Below are positions 1 to 10,086 of a stretch of 64,000 nt of DNA, in pieces. The position numbers and the translations under genes were made by a program. The notes beneath the pieces are model-generated. The model was not told the DNA's origin. It ran no database searches and was given only the letters and a program-made list of their open reading frames with translations. This stretch comes from Paramarasmius palmivorus. Taxonomy: Eukaryota; Basidiomycota; Agaricomycetes; Agaricales; Marasmiaceae. Numbering within the stretch: the first letter of the stretch is position 1; the number at the start of each line of letters is the position of its first letter. The stretch spans positions 434,001-498,000 of the forward strand of contig JAYKXP010000014.1 in assembly GCA_037176845.1 (NCBI GenBank), read 5' to 3'.

Positions 1-784
1 GAGCCTTTGGACGCAGGGAGTGAAAATCAAGCTGCCGAACATGGGGGGAGATATGTGAGCTTTTCAAAGCCTCCATTTTATTCGATGCTTGCGGGATCAC
101 TGTTTTGGACAAGTCGACCTTCACGACAGAGAATAATATTGGATCAAGACGAGCGCAAAACGAACTGTTGACACATCTCAATGCCTCCACATCCTTCCTT
201 TCTGTGACCTAAATACGTTCAATCAAATACAACGGCGCATATCAGTGTGAATTCACGAGCCTCATTGAGAATCTTGAGCAAAATTTCGTTGGGGAGGTAG
301 AGGGAGCCAAATTCTGCCATTTACAAAGAGGCTCAAAGGTCGTAGCTGAATGGTACTTGTGAATCTATCGCTTGGTTACCGGTTATCCCTTCTCAAAGCT
401 CTGTGTACCGCCTTCCAACATCATCATCATGGCAGAAGATGAGTCGCTTCCGGCCAGTTTCGGCGCGGTGATTACGGTCCCGGCTGGCTTGTCACGCATG
501 CGTGACGTCACACTGGATTTTTTTCCTCCTTCAACTCGACTCGTGAATTCCTCGTGCCCTACGGTCCTAGTTCCTCTCCATATATCCAGCAGTAAGTGCT
601 ACTATCTTGCTCAAGACCCGAACTCACAAGCTCACGAGTAGCAGCCGAGCTCTCCCCAAAACCAACCCTTACCTTCTATTCACCATCATCGCTCAACCCA
701 AATGCACAGTTTCCTGTGATCTAGGTATCGCTCAAGGTCTTTCAAACGTCAGAACGTCGCTCATCATCACTTATATCAAGTACC
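1..784. other. Intergenic / 5' region of first gene
   Basis: No gene is supported here. A short open frame from the window edge ends with TGA at 55-57 and could be the tail of a gene lying outside, but nothing identifies it. The stretch before 785 holds a pyrimidine-rich leader and a strong palindrome with a CRE-like site at 491-510, so it is probably the promoter and leader of the gene starting at 785. Confidence 0.5.
491..510. promoter_or_regulatory. 16-bp palindrome overlapping a CRE (TGACGTCA) site
   Basis: GTCACGCATGCGTGAC at 491-506 is a perfect palindrome. TGACGTCA at 503-510 is a full palindromic ATF/CREB site, and the two share four bases. They lie about 275-295 bases upstream of the ATG at 785. 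Fungal bZIP factors of the ATF/CREB class bind TGACGTCA. Use of this copy is inferred from position and sequence only. Confidence 0.5.
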
Positions 785-2767
785 ATGCAGCATGAACACG
801 ACATTGCTGCAGAATCGCCGGTTGACGAAGACGAGGATCTCTTTGGATCACCACCACCGCCGTCACCAGTCAGAGGTAGGTCACCGTCCCCGGGATTAGC
901 ACTACCGAATAGCAGCAATGGAGTTAGTCTACTATCACAAAATGTGGGGACCATTGCACTTCCTGGTTCCCAGCATGGTTCTGAACTTGCTGTCAATTCA
1001 TTAGCCTTGCCGTTTAGCAGCGCCCTTCCAGGGTTGCTCCGGCCTCCGGCCCAGATTACAAGCAGCGTTGTAAACGACCAATGTCGTTTGCAGGCTTTTG
1101 GCCCAAGATCCAATCCTAGCTCAACATCCTCGACTCCATGCAGCTCACGAGCTTCGTCGAGTGCTCCGACTGGGACCAAACCGAAGAAGAAGGGAAAGGC
1201 CAAATCCACAGCAAGTAATCGCTCTTCCCGGCCACCACCACCTATTATACCTCTACCCGATCCCTCAAAACCTCTTCCGCCCAACTGGCTTCGAAGTCAG
1301 TCGGCACTTTTAGGCCACGCGGGTTTAGTTGGCGGTATTAAGCCTGCTAACCTGTCCCTTTCCACTCGCGGATCGACACCTTCCAATCCTATTGTTGTCG
1401 ATGACTCCGACGCTATGGCAAAGGTCGCCCAGGCACGCGAGAAGCCCAGACGAACACAACGTATACACTACGCGGCAATCGATAAGATGAACCTGCCTGC
1501 ACCCTCAACCAAGGATATCGTGGATATTCTGCTCAAACAAAAGGAAGTTCTTCCTGTACTACAGGACCTCCTGAAACTTGTTTATAAAGGTATGCTTCAC
1601 AAGTGGACTTTTGCAAGCCCCAGTCCTCACATCGTCCCGATAGATGCACCTTTTTTAAACAAGTCGACAGCTGGTGGTAGCCAAAGCTCCGATTCTTCTG
1701 CTCCACCGGCCGCCAAGAAACGTAGACTAAACTCAGTGCCTGCCGGAGCCGTGGATTGGGATGTTCCTTATCCATTCCAGACTGGTGAAGGCCCTCAGAA
1801 ATACCAGGACTCTTGGGCGCATGAACGCGTCAGAGAACTCGTTCTCCAGCTTGTTGCCTTGATAAAAACTGCCTCGCGCAAGGCAGCCCTGCGTAATTAC
1901 ATCAAGGAGCATCAGCCGGAGCTAGAAAAGGAACAGTCGGAACGGCAGGCTCAGTCTCAACAAAGTCTGAGCGAGCGAAAAGAACTCGAACACTCTGAGC
2001 CCAAGACTCATGGGCACTATAAACCAATCACTGCATTTTATGGCCTTGATATGCCCCATCACGACAACCACGCTGAATCGTCTAATTCCTCGACATGCTC
2101 TATACCCCAACCAACGCCAGCCGACCCATCGAATCATACCATAGGCCAAGTTATCACAACACTCCTCGGACCACCGCCGCCCGACCAGTCTCCTCAGCCA
2201 GCCGTCCTCGGTGATACTCCAGTAGCCGATGTCACGCAGCCTTCTGCGCCGCTTGACGATTCAGACGGCTGGCTTTCCTTGTTACAATCATTTCCGACCT
2301 TGCAGAACCCTTCCCAAGGAACACCGCTTGACGGTGTTTCTGGAACGAGTACACCGTCGCTCACAGATGTCCCAATGGAGTTCGGATCCTGGGGATGTTC
2401 CAACTCGGAGTATATGGACGTCGACCTGCCACTAGATTTTGGGTCCAGCTTTGAATTCGAGCACAGTTCGAGCACGGATACTTCTGCCCTCCTGGATGCG
2501 TTATTTGGACCCACCGATACTTCTACGAGTGGCTTGGACGGACTCTCGCTATCGATACCCCAAATGATGCCGAGTGGACCGCCGTCGTTGGTCTCTTCCC
2601 CAATGCCGTCGTTGAGCTCGATGGGCGACTTCCCTATGACACCAACGACGCCAGCGGGGTTGGAATTTGGTAATGGGTCGGATATGGCCGTTGGGACAGT
2701 CCATGACACCGAAGCGCTGGATGCGGCGAGTCTTTTGATGGCATTAGGAATGGAAATGGGAGTGTGA
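785..2767 (+). CDS. Unknown Ser/Pro-rich, acidic-tailed protein
   Basis: Uninterrupted ORF of 660 codons from the ATG at 785. The protein starts with an acidic stretch (near residues 11-20) and Pro runs, followed by Ser-rich and Lys-rich (KPKKKGKAK near 135) low-complexity sequence. A more ordered, helical-looking segment lies around residues 220-270 (after RRTQRIHYAAID, with DIVDILLKQKEVLPVLQDLL). A second predicted nuclear signal, KKRR, lies near residue 312. The last ~200 residues are Asp/Ser/Pro-rich with scattered Phe, Leu and Met, like an acidic activation region. Together this suggests a nuclear regulator, but no known domain is recognised. The next ORF starts 31 bases after the stop, so the two could belong to one transcript or one badly split gene. 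Confidence 0.65.
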   Translation: MQHEHDIAAESPVDEDEDLFGSPPPPSPVRGRSPSPGLALPNSSNGVSLLSQNVGTIALPGSQHGSELAVNSLALPFSSALPGLLRPPAQITSSVVNDQCRLQAFGPRSNPSSTSSTPCSSRASSSAPTGTKPKKKGKAKSTASNRSSRPPPPIIPLPDPSKPLPPNWLRSQSALLGHAGLVGGIKPANLSLSTRGSTPSNPIVVDDSDAMAKVAQAREKPRRTQRIHYAAIDKMNLPAPSTKDIVDILLKQKEVLPVLQDLLKLVYKGMLHKWTFASPSPHIVPIDAPFLNKSTAGGSQSSDSSAPPAAKKRRLNSVPAGAVDWDVPYPFQTGEGPQKYQDSWAHERVRELVLQLVALIKTASRKAALRNYIKEHQPELEKEQSERQAQSQQSLSERKELEHSEPKTHGHYKPITAFYGLDMPHHDNHAESSNSSTCSIPQPTPADPSNHTIGQVITTLLGPPPPDQSPQPAVLGDTPVADVTQPSAPLDDSDGWLSLLQSFPTLQNPSQGTPLDGVSGTSTPSLTDVPMEFGSWGCSNSEYMDVDLPLDFGSSFEFEHSSSTDTSALLDALFGPTDTSTSGLDGLSLSIPQMMPSGPPSLVSSPMPSLSSMGDFPMTPTTPAGLEFGNGSDMAVGTVHDTEALDAASLLMALGMEMGV

Positions 2768-2798
2768 GTGACAGGGAAAGGAGGCACCTAAAACGTCA

Positions 2799-3308
2799 AT
2801 GTCGACTTCGGAAAATCAAACCCGCCAAGGTATGTTGCGCCGTGCGATTTGGAATAATATGAGGACTCATTATAATGCCGTTGTTAAAGGCGAAGACGTC
2901 GAGGGAACGCAGCCGACGCCGACGAACCTCGAAGCGCAAAAACAACCTTCGAATCTCGCTCAGATGGAGAAAAAGGCCGTGGCTAGTGTCCTTCCTATGT
3001 TGATCTCAGCATTACCGACGGCTGTTTCTGTACCCTCTTCGTCACACACTGTTCCTATAACACAGGCCATCGCTTCGTTATTTGAGAAGGCGCCGTATAT
3101 GCAACCTGCCTCCAACACCCCCACACCATCCTCGTCGCACTCTTCCCAGCTTCCAAGTAAGATGTTTGAAAGAGAGGAGTTACTAAAGGTTGCAAGGGAA
3201 AGGAGAAGACAATTGGAAGAGGCTGTTATGAAGACCCGAACACAGTTATGGGAAACAACGATTGAGCATGGCGTTATGACACATCTCCTGAAGTATTATA
3301 ATAAATAG
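2799..3308 (+). CDS. Unknown small protein with helical C-terminus
   Basis: ORF of 169 codons from ATG 2799. The N-terminal part is Thr/Ser/Pro-rich. The last ~50 residues are charged and strongly helical (FEREELLKVARERRRQLEE near 125), ending LLKYYNK. No family is recognised. It follows the 785-2767 ORF in another frame. A donor-like GTGAGT lies at the first ORF's stop (GGA GT/GTGAGT), but no acceptor was found that restores this frame. It may be the last exon of the preceding gene under another splice model, or a separate small gene. Confidence 0.5.
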   Translation: MSTSENQTRQGMLRRAIWNNMRTHYNAVVKGEDVEGTQPTPTNLEAQKQPSNLAQMEKKAVASVLPMLISALPTAVSVPSSSHTVPITQAIASLFEKAPYMQPASNTPTPSSSHSSQLPSKMFEREELLKVARERRRQLEEAVMKTRTQLWETTIEHGVMTHLLKYYNK

Positions 3309-3571
3309 TCGCAATAATTCTCTAATTAGTTAGTCGCATGTTCACCACCAAATCACAATTTTACTGTACGATGCGGACATTCGATGGAAGCTTAATGATT
3401 CACGGTGTGGCGGGATGCACAGAATGATGATTACATGCACGAAATCGCATTCAAGAGCAGGAATTAACAGATAAACAGCTACTGAAGGCAAGCATGTGAA
3501 CGATTGCCGGGGCGTTGAGATGAACAGGACACTCACAAATACAACAATCAAGAATCCAGCGAATGTACACA

Positions 3572-4824
3572 TCAATGCATTGAGAAATCTCCTCCCATAC
3601 CTCCTTGCATGCTTCCCTGCATTCTAGGGTCCATGCCACCGGGCATCATACCGCCACCCATACCCATGTTACCTCCTGGCATACCACCAGACATGCCCAT
3701 AGGGCCCATAGGTGATCCAGGAGGTCCGAAATCCATACCACCTCGATTTGGCATTCCGCCATGACCGCCATGACCCATCATATTACCCATACCGTTGCTC
3801 ATACCTCCCATATTACCACCCATTGGGCCCATACCTCCACCCATCGGATTCATACCACCACCGCCCATACCTCCAGGCATACCACCCATACCACCCATAG
3901 GCCCAGGTCTCATCCCACCACCACCAGGCATACCGCCACCCATATTCATACCCATGTTCATGCCCATAGGTCCCATATTACCTGGCATGTTTCCGCCCAT
4001 CGGTGAATTCATGCCACCACCCATTCCCATACCTGGGCTCATACCTCCGCCCATGCCGTCTGGTCGACTTTGGAAGTATTGGTTTGGAGGCTGCATTTTA
4101 CCATAAGGTGAACCTTGAGCACCAGGATACTGACCGGGACCAGGACCTCCAGGGCCAGGACCCGGGCCTCTCATATTCATCGGTGAGTTTGGATATGGAT
4201 AACCTGGCTGAGGTGGTCCTGACGATGACTCAGATTCGTAGCTCCAGTTTCCAATATGAAAAACGCTCACTCTGGTATGATTCTCTCATTGGGGTGTGCA
4301 TTTGAGGCGGTGGAGGTTGAGATTGACGTCCAGGGTGTATGTGAGGTGGTGGCGGTTGTTGTTCTTGTTGCGGCTCATCACCGGCGACTTCTTCGTCCCA
4401 TTGCTTTTTGGCAGAGTCTCTGAGAAGTGTCGAATCGTAGTAAAGTTCAGAGTATTCTTCTACGTGAAATCTAGATAGAAGTTCAGCGAAAACTCAATGA
4501 CAAAGACACTGGGAGACTCACTGTTGCGTTCCAATATCCCATTGAGGCCCCCGTTCCGCACGCGCAGTCATCAATAACGAGTTCCATTCCGAGGCATTTT
4601 CCTGTCACAGGTAAAGGTTCAAAAGAGGTCTTAATTCGATTGGAAAGCCATATTACGATTGCTTGGTTCAGCTCATGACTCCGTGATTCTGGTACTTCCG
4701 CCTTGACGCTTTGGGTCTTTGCCTGAATTCTAACCTGAGCAGCGACTTTTTCGTTGACAGGCTGAGTATTGTGTCTTGGAGCCTTGACAGTCAGTACTTG
4801 AACTTTTCCAGGTCCCCGAGCCAT
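3572..4824 (-). CDS. Unknown protein with Gly/Met/Pro-rich low-complexity tail
   Basis: Four-exon model from ATG at 4824. The first exon runs MARGPGKVQVLTVK to SHELNQAI. A ~55-base intron (GTAATA...GACAG) restores the frame ENASEWNSLLMTARAERG. A second intron splits a Gln codon and leads to FHVEEYSELYYDSTLLRDSAKKQW. A third (GTGAGC...TCAG) leads into the tail. The tail (~215 residues) is nearly all Gly, Met and Pro in GGM/PMG-like units, ending GGDFSMH. The ~130-residue N-terminal part looks folded and conserved in style but no domain is recognised. Such tails occur in RNA- or chromatin-associated and condensate-forming proteins; that role is inference. It diverges from the 4920 gene across a 95-base promoter. 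Confidence 0.65.
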
Positions 4825-4919
4825 CTGAGCGAGAGTCGCGAAATAAAGAAGAATTTTAGCACGTGACGAGACACGCTCCTGGAAGTTGGCGTTCATCATC
4901 ATCGTCTCGCGGCAGACTC
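4825..4919. promoter_or_regulatory. Short bidirectional promoter region
   Basis: Only 95 bases separate the start codons of the divergent genes at 4824 (-) and 4920 (+), so both transcripts must start within or inside this gap. No TATA box is evident. Apparent upstream starts of the rightward frame are GTG, not ATG, which supports 4920 as its start. Confidence 0.5.
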
Positions 4920-6985
4920 ATGCAGCGTAGAGCTGCTCTACCATCTCTCGAAGCCTCTCAGCAAGCACATATCGACGATCTAGTTCAACGGAATCATACT
5001 CTCGAGCATACAATCAAGAAACTCAATGAAGAGCTCAAGCACGAAAAGACGCGCGCAAAATCAACAATCAGGGAGCTACAGACGAAATGGCAGGAAACGA
5101 AGGAACGAGAATGGCGTGAAGGGGTCGATGTGTTGCAAGCATGTCATCAGATAGCTCAGCTGCGCACACAGGCCGAGGTTGAGAAGGAGAAGATGAATGC
5201 CTTGAAGGAACAGGATGTCACGCGAAGGGAGAAGGCTGCGAGGTTGCAGCGGGAGACTGCGATAACGAAATTCCAGATTAGGGAAAGCGAACTCGAAAGG
5301 AGGATCATGGAGTTGGAAGAGGACGCCGAGATAGCCAAGTCTGGGCTCGAGGATGAAATGCAAGAGTGGAGGAATAAATGTGCAGAGTTGATGGCCAATG
5401 CGCAACATCAAGAGGAACAATTAGAGGCCTCTGAAAGAGAACAACAAGCATTACAAGTACGCCGTACATGCCTCTTGATCAGTAGCCAATTTATGTCATC
5501 TAATGGTGTAGCATATAGGATCAACTCACAGAATTGCTCAAATCAAATGCAGAGAATAAGGTCTCCTCAGAATCTACGGCCGCTAAACTCGAACGTCTCA
5601 CTTTACAACTCGATGGCGAACGGAACAAGAGTGTCGACTTGGAACGTGCCAATGACGAGCTTAAAAGGACGAACGACGACCTCAGACGACAGATAGAGAA
5701 GTGGCAGTCTTTGGAGACAAAGGGTGGCGCCGAAATGGAGTCATTGCGGAAGAAGAAAGTTGATCTTGAAGTGCAGGTGCAGGCACTGCAGAATCAACTG
5801 GCCAAGCACGATGAAGATGGATCCAAAGACATCGAAAGAGAGAAGCAAAGGGTAAAAAACCTGAAAGCAAATCTCGACGAGTGGAAGGTGAGACTTGAAA
5901 CAGGATACATACACCTCAAATAGTGACAGCTTACATCTTATCCTCAGGAACGTGCTAATGACTTGGAAGCCGAGTGTGTGGACCTCAAAAGGGCGCTCGA
6001 GAAGAGTGACAAGGACAACGCAAAGCTGAAAGCTCAACTCGTTGCTCAGCGCAAAGCGCCCAAAGAGGTAACACCTCCGGTACCTCCCAATAAGGTATTG
6101 TCTTCTTTATGTCGATTCACGCTAGTTATTCATACTAGTTACAGAAAACTCGACCAGCAGTGTCAGAAGACGAGGTTGAAATTGCGATGGTTCAAGATCA
6201 GCCCTCGTCTCCCGTAGCACCTCCTTCAGGTTCACAGTCCAAAGCTTCGTCGTCGAAGACTACCAAGCAAAATGGACGGTCAAGAGCCACGAAGGAAACT
6301 ATCCCTGAAGATGACGAAGTACAAGAAGTTTCGCCTCCTCCCACGACCAACCGAGGGAAAGGCAAACAAAAGGCCGCTGAGGGTGATACCGAAGCGAAGC
6401 CCAAGGAGCCCAGTCGTAGGAAGCCACCTTCTCGTGCCAAAACGGCGACGCAACACAGTGATACCGAAATCGAGGAGATACCGTCACCGCAAGCTGCTCC
6501 CAAGCGTAAAGGGAAAGCTGCATCCACCGACACGAGCTTAGGCGGTAATAAAGGCAAAGGAAAACGCAAAGCTCCTTCTGCAGGCGAAGCGGAGGAGCAA
6601 GCTAGTCAGCCAAAGCGGCGGAAACGGGATGAAGCCAGCGTCGAGAAGGAGCAACCCAAAGCCAAGGGAAGTAGACCTCCGAGCCGCACAACTAGCAGCG
6701 AAAGCACTTCAAGAGACGAGTCTGCGAGCAATCTGACCACGAAGCCGAAGAAGACACGGAGGATCAACTTGTACAACAACGCAAGCACGGCTTCTGTGGT
6801 GCCGTCTTTTAACTTTGGGGTGAGATGCGTTTTTTAAATTTTGTACTCGTTGCACTTGGCTGACGGACATTCAGGATGGTGGTCTCAATATACCAACGAC
6901 GCTGTCGCCAGTCAGAGAAGAGGATGCTCCAGCCTCATTGGGCGGGAGAGCTTTGAGCATGCTTGGATTTGGGTCACGGAGATGA
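4920..6985 (+). CDS. Unknown long coiled-coil protein with basic tail
   Basis: Five-exon model. ATG 4920 opens MQRRAALPSLEASQQ. Residues ~15-330 are an almost unbroken coiled coil rich in Glu, Lys, Leu, Gln and Arg (for example HTLEHTIKKLNEELKHEK), carried across introns near 5456, 5887 and 6093. After residue ~370 the protein becomes disordered, with Ser/Pro/Lys-rich blocks containing repeated SDTE/EIEEI acidic patches and several Lys/Arg clusters (KGKGKRK, QPKRRKR) that look like nuclear signals. A final small exon encodes DGGLNIPTTLSPV and the frame ends LGFGSRR at 6985. Layout recalls spindle-pole, kinetochore or chromosome-scaffold proteins, but no family is recognised. The downstream frame ending at 6837 simply reads into the last intron. 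Confidence 0.7.
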
Positions 6986-7400
6986 ATAGCTGGATTTATG
7001 TATCTTATGCACTTGTTTTTGATTTTCTTCAAATATGAGACATGATTTGGGAATGCAGTTTATTGAGTGCCAGCACTGTATGTACATCGACAGGGTATGT
7101 TGCCAAGTCATGAAACTCCTCTCGACGTAGAAAGATAGCGTGATTGGAGCGATTATAAAGGCCTGAATTAGTCTAAACCATCCCATCAATATTAACACCA
7201 AACCCATGTTCCATTGTACAGCAAGACGCCAACATAAAACGAGGGGGTGAAGAGATGGTTGGAGTAAACGGTAAAGAAAAATTTGTTTCCCACGAAGAGT
7301 TTTCATTTTGAGCGTGAATTGAAGCGGAGCTCAAAAATTTGATTATTGCGGAGTAGCCGTTCGGCATTATGAACCTTCTTCCTGCCATCATCAACAGCCA
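6986..7400. other. Intergenic between coiled-coil gene and amylase
   Basis: No supported gene. This holds the 3' flank of the coiled-coil gene and the upstream region of the amylase. No clear TATA box was seen. The minus-strand ORFs here have no recognisable content. Confidence 0.4.
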
Positions 7401-9989
7401 ATGTTTGAGCTACTATCCAGTCTTCGTTACCGTTTGTTCTCTCAAGCGCGTCCAGCACTCGAGAACATGAAGCTTAGATATGATGATAGCAATGAAAATC
7501 CGCTTATGGTGAGTCATACGCGTGAACGTGGACGTTAACTTCATGCCATATATGTGGACTTGTAGATCCAATTCTTCACCTGGGACTGCTTAAAGGAAGA
7601 TATAAGCTGGTGGAAACATTTCGAAAATGAGATACCGGCTCTAGCAGCAATGGGTATCACCCAAGTCTGGTTACCTCCTCCGAACAAGGCTGCGCACAAG
7701 GTATTCACACACACATGTGCACCCTTTCTCGATACTAAAGAACGCGTAGACCGGGCATGGTTACGATGCATACGACTTGGTACGTGAAACCCGCTTTCCT
7801 CCAAGTTAGTACATTGATATACTTGCAGTGGGACCTCGGGGAATTCGAACAGAAAGGACAGGTGTCGACGAGGTGGGGCACCAAAGATGAACTTCTTCAA
7901 GCTTGCAGCGTGGCGCAAAGTCATAGTATTGGTATCCTCATTGATGCTGTACTTAACGTGTGTATCTCTCTGACGTGTTCTTGGTCCCTCAACTAAATCA
8001 TTGTAGCATAAAATGGGCGCTGATCGAATGGAAGTCATGCCAGCAGTACCAGTTCGAGACGACAACCGACTGAAAGCTATTGGCAAAGTTCGGGACATAG
8101 AGGTGACTCCCTTTGACTCGCCTAGAGTCAGTTGTCTCGGTTAAATTGACTTTTTTCCAGGGCTGGACGGCGTACGACTTTGTTGGCCGACAAAACAAGG
8201 TAAAGATCTCTGAGAATCGCGGTGCTAAAGTCACGTACACATTGTATACAGTACAGTCACTTTCGCTGGACGCAAGAACATTTCACGGGTGGGTAGCGTA
8301 TATATACGAGCCAAACCACTATCAACGCTCACGATGCAGGAGTTGACTGGGACCAACGTTCCAAGACAAGGCAAATCTTTCGCATATCAGGTGGTGGCCA
8401 TAAGGGATGGTCCGAGAATGTCGACCGAGAGCTGGGTAACTATGATTATCTGCTAGGCGCCGATGTTAGTAACTCAACCCCTCGCACGATAAGCTTCGCT
8501 GAACCTGTCAGTAGATTGATCATCGCCACCCGGCCGTTAAAGAAGATTTGTTACAATGGGGTCAATGGGTACTACAAGTCCGTCTTATTCGTATTGACGC
8601 ATCCAGAAACTTATTTGACTGATCCGTGTGCTATCGGGCTTTTCAGACAACGGGGGCGGTGGGTTTTCGACTAGATGCAATCAAACATATAGACCGGAAC
8701 TTCCTCTTTGACTTTGTACCGGTGCCTCTTCGAAGGAGTGAGGATGCGCAACTGACGACACCATTCACTAGTTGAGTAATGTTCGACAATCGACGGATCC
8801 GAGAATGTTTGCTGTTTGTGAGTGGCATGATTTCTCACTATGTCGAGAACTCAACTGGTACTAGCGGAATATTGGTCAGGAGAGTGTGTCTCAATCGTTT
8901 CATTCTGTCGTGCAGATGCTGATCTGGCGGCTATACAGCGTTAATCGCACCTTGCCGTATATCCGACATTTTAAAGGACAGGTGAATCATCCGTTCGCCT
9001 GTATATCACTGTCAAGAGCTCCGAGCTAAGCAACACTCGCACAGACCGCATTCTTTGACGTGCCACTGCACATGAACTTTCACCGTGCCAGTCGTTTAGG
9101 TTCTCGCTTTGATTTAAGAACCATTATGAACAGAACCATTGCCAAAGCCAGACCAGGAGACGCTGTTACCTTTGTCGATAACCATGAGTGGGTAGAATTT
9201 TACTGTTATTGATCAAGCGACTCAGCTACTCGATTTTGGTAGCACTGTAAGTATTCACGTACTCGCGAAGTGACATCACTGAACTAAAAACTTCAGGTTG
9301 AAGGACAGAGCTTGGAAAGCTGGGCAAGTCTAGTATGTCATATCTCGCCGAACATTCACCAGACTGCGTCAGGTCGGAGATAATTTCAAGATCCAAGCCT
9401 ACGCCCTGATACTCCTGCGACCAGAAGGCTACCCGTACGTACTAAATCCCTCGCTAATGTGCGTTTACCATGTTTGTTCGACTCGCTTTTAGATGCGTCT
9501 TCTACGGTGATTTGTACCCAAATGCTGAATGCTATAGGGAAAATGTATCCTTAAGCGTCAAGCTGCTGATTGAGGCACGGAAGATGTTCGCCTATGGCCC
9601 CATCCAAGAATACTTCGAAGACAAAAATTGCATTGGGTTTGTCCGGTTGGGGACCGGCGGAAGCCCCCTGCATAACGGCTGTGCAGTCATTATTAGCAAC
9701 CAAGAAGCGTGATTACCTTCTTCGCATTCATTAATGGTGTTCACAAATTGACCGGGCCGCTAGTAGCCAACCCAGCATGGACCAAACCCTTCGAATGAAT
9801 GTCGGAAAGGTGAGTTCTTCGGATGTTCTTTGAGTTCTGCTGACTCCACTGTGTCGGAACGTTCAGGTGAACGGGGGTGCTGTCTTCCGAAGCTTTCTTT
9901 CCGGGGATGGACGGGTAGCTATAGACTCCGAAGGATGGGGTATATTCTTCTGCCTTGCTGGAATGGTTCAAGTCTGGGTAAAGGAATGA
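7401..9989 (+). CDS. GH13 alpha-amylase, intracellular type
   Basis: Hydrolyses internal alpha-1,4 bonds of starch, glycogen or maltodextrins. About 20 small exons join in frame from ATG 7401 (MFELLSSLRYRLF) to TGA 9989. All four GH13 signature regions are present: I, DAVLNH; II, GFRLDAIKH with the nucleophile Asp; III, FAVSEYWSGD with the acid/base Glu; IV, TFVDNHDT with the stabilising Asp. Later motifs include GQSLE, ALILLRPEGYP and CVFYGDLYP. A C-terminal beta domain ends MVQVWVKE. An apparent stop at 9710-9712 lies inside a ~65-base intron (GTGATT...CTAG) that rejoins SQPSMDQTLRMNVGK. No signal peptide is evident, matching the cytosolic GH13_5-like group of fungi and bacteria. The gene converges with the sugar porter at 10087. 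Confidence 0.88.
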
Positions 9990-10086
9990 CTACGATACAT
10001 GTACATGCTTTGCTCTCCACCGTCCGTACATCCCTAGATGAAATAAACTAGTAATACATACAATAAAAGGAGCGTGTCGTGTCATG

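Noticed and set aside
742..1284. 180-codon minus-strand ORF rich in Gly and Arg
   Set aside because: Antisense of the Ser/Pro-rich N-terminus of the 785 ORF; composition is explained by complementing Pro and Ser codons.
3712..4106. Plus-strand His/Pro/Ile-rich ORFs over the 3.7-4.1 kb region
   Set aside because: Shadows of the Gly/Met/Pro-rich tail on the minus strand, which is supported by joined upstream exons.
9710..9712. Apparent premature stop in the amylase
   Set aside because: It lies inside a plausible GTGATT...CTAG intron; after removal the conserved C-terminal beta domain continues to 9989.
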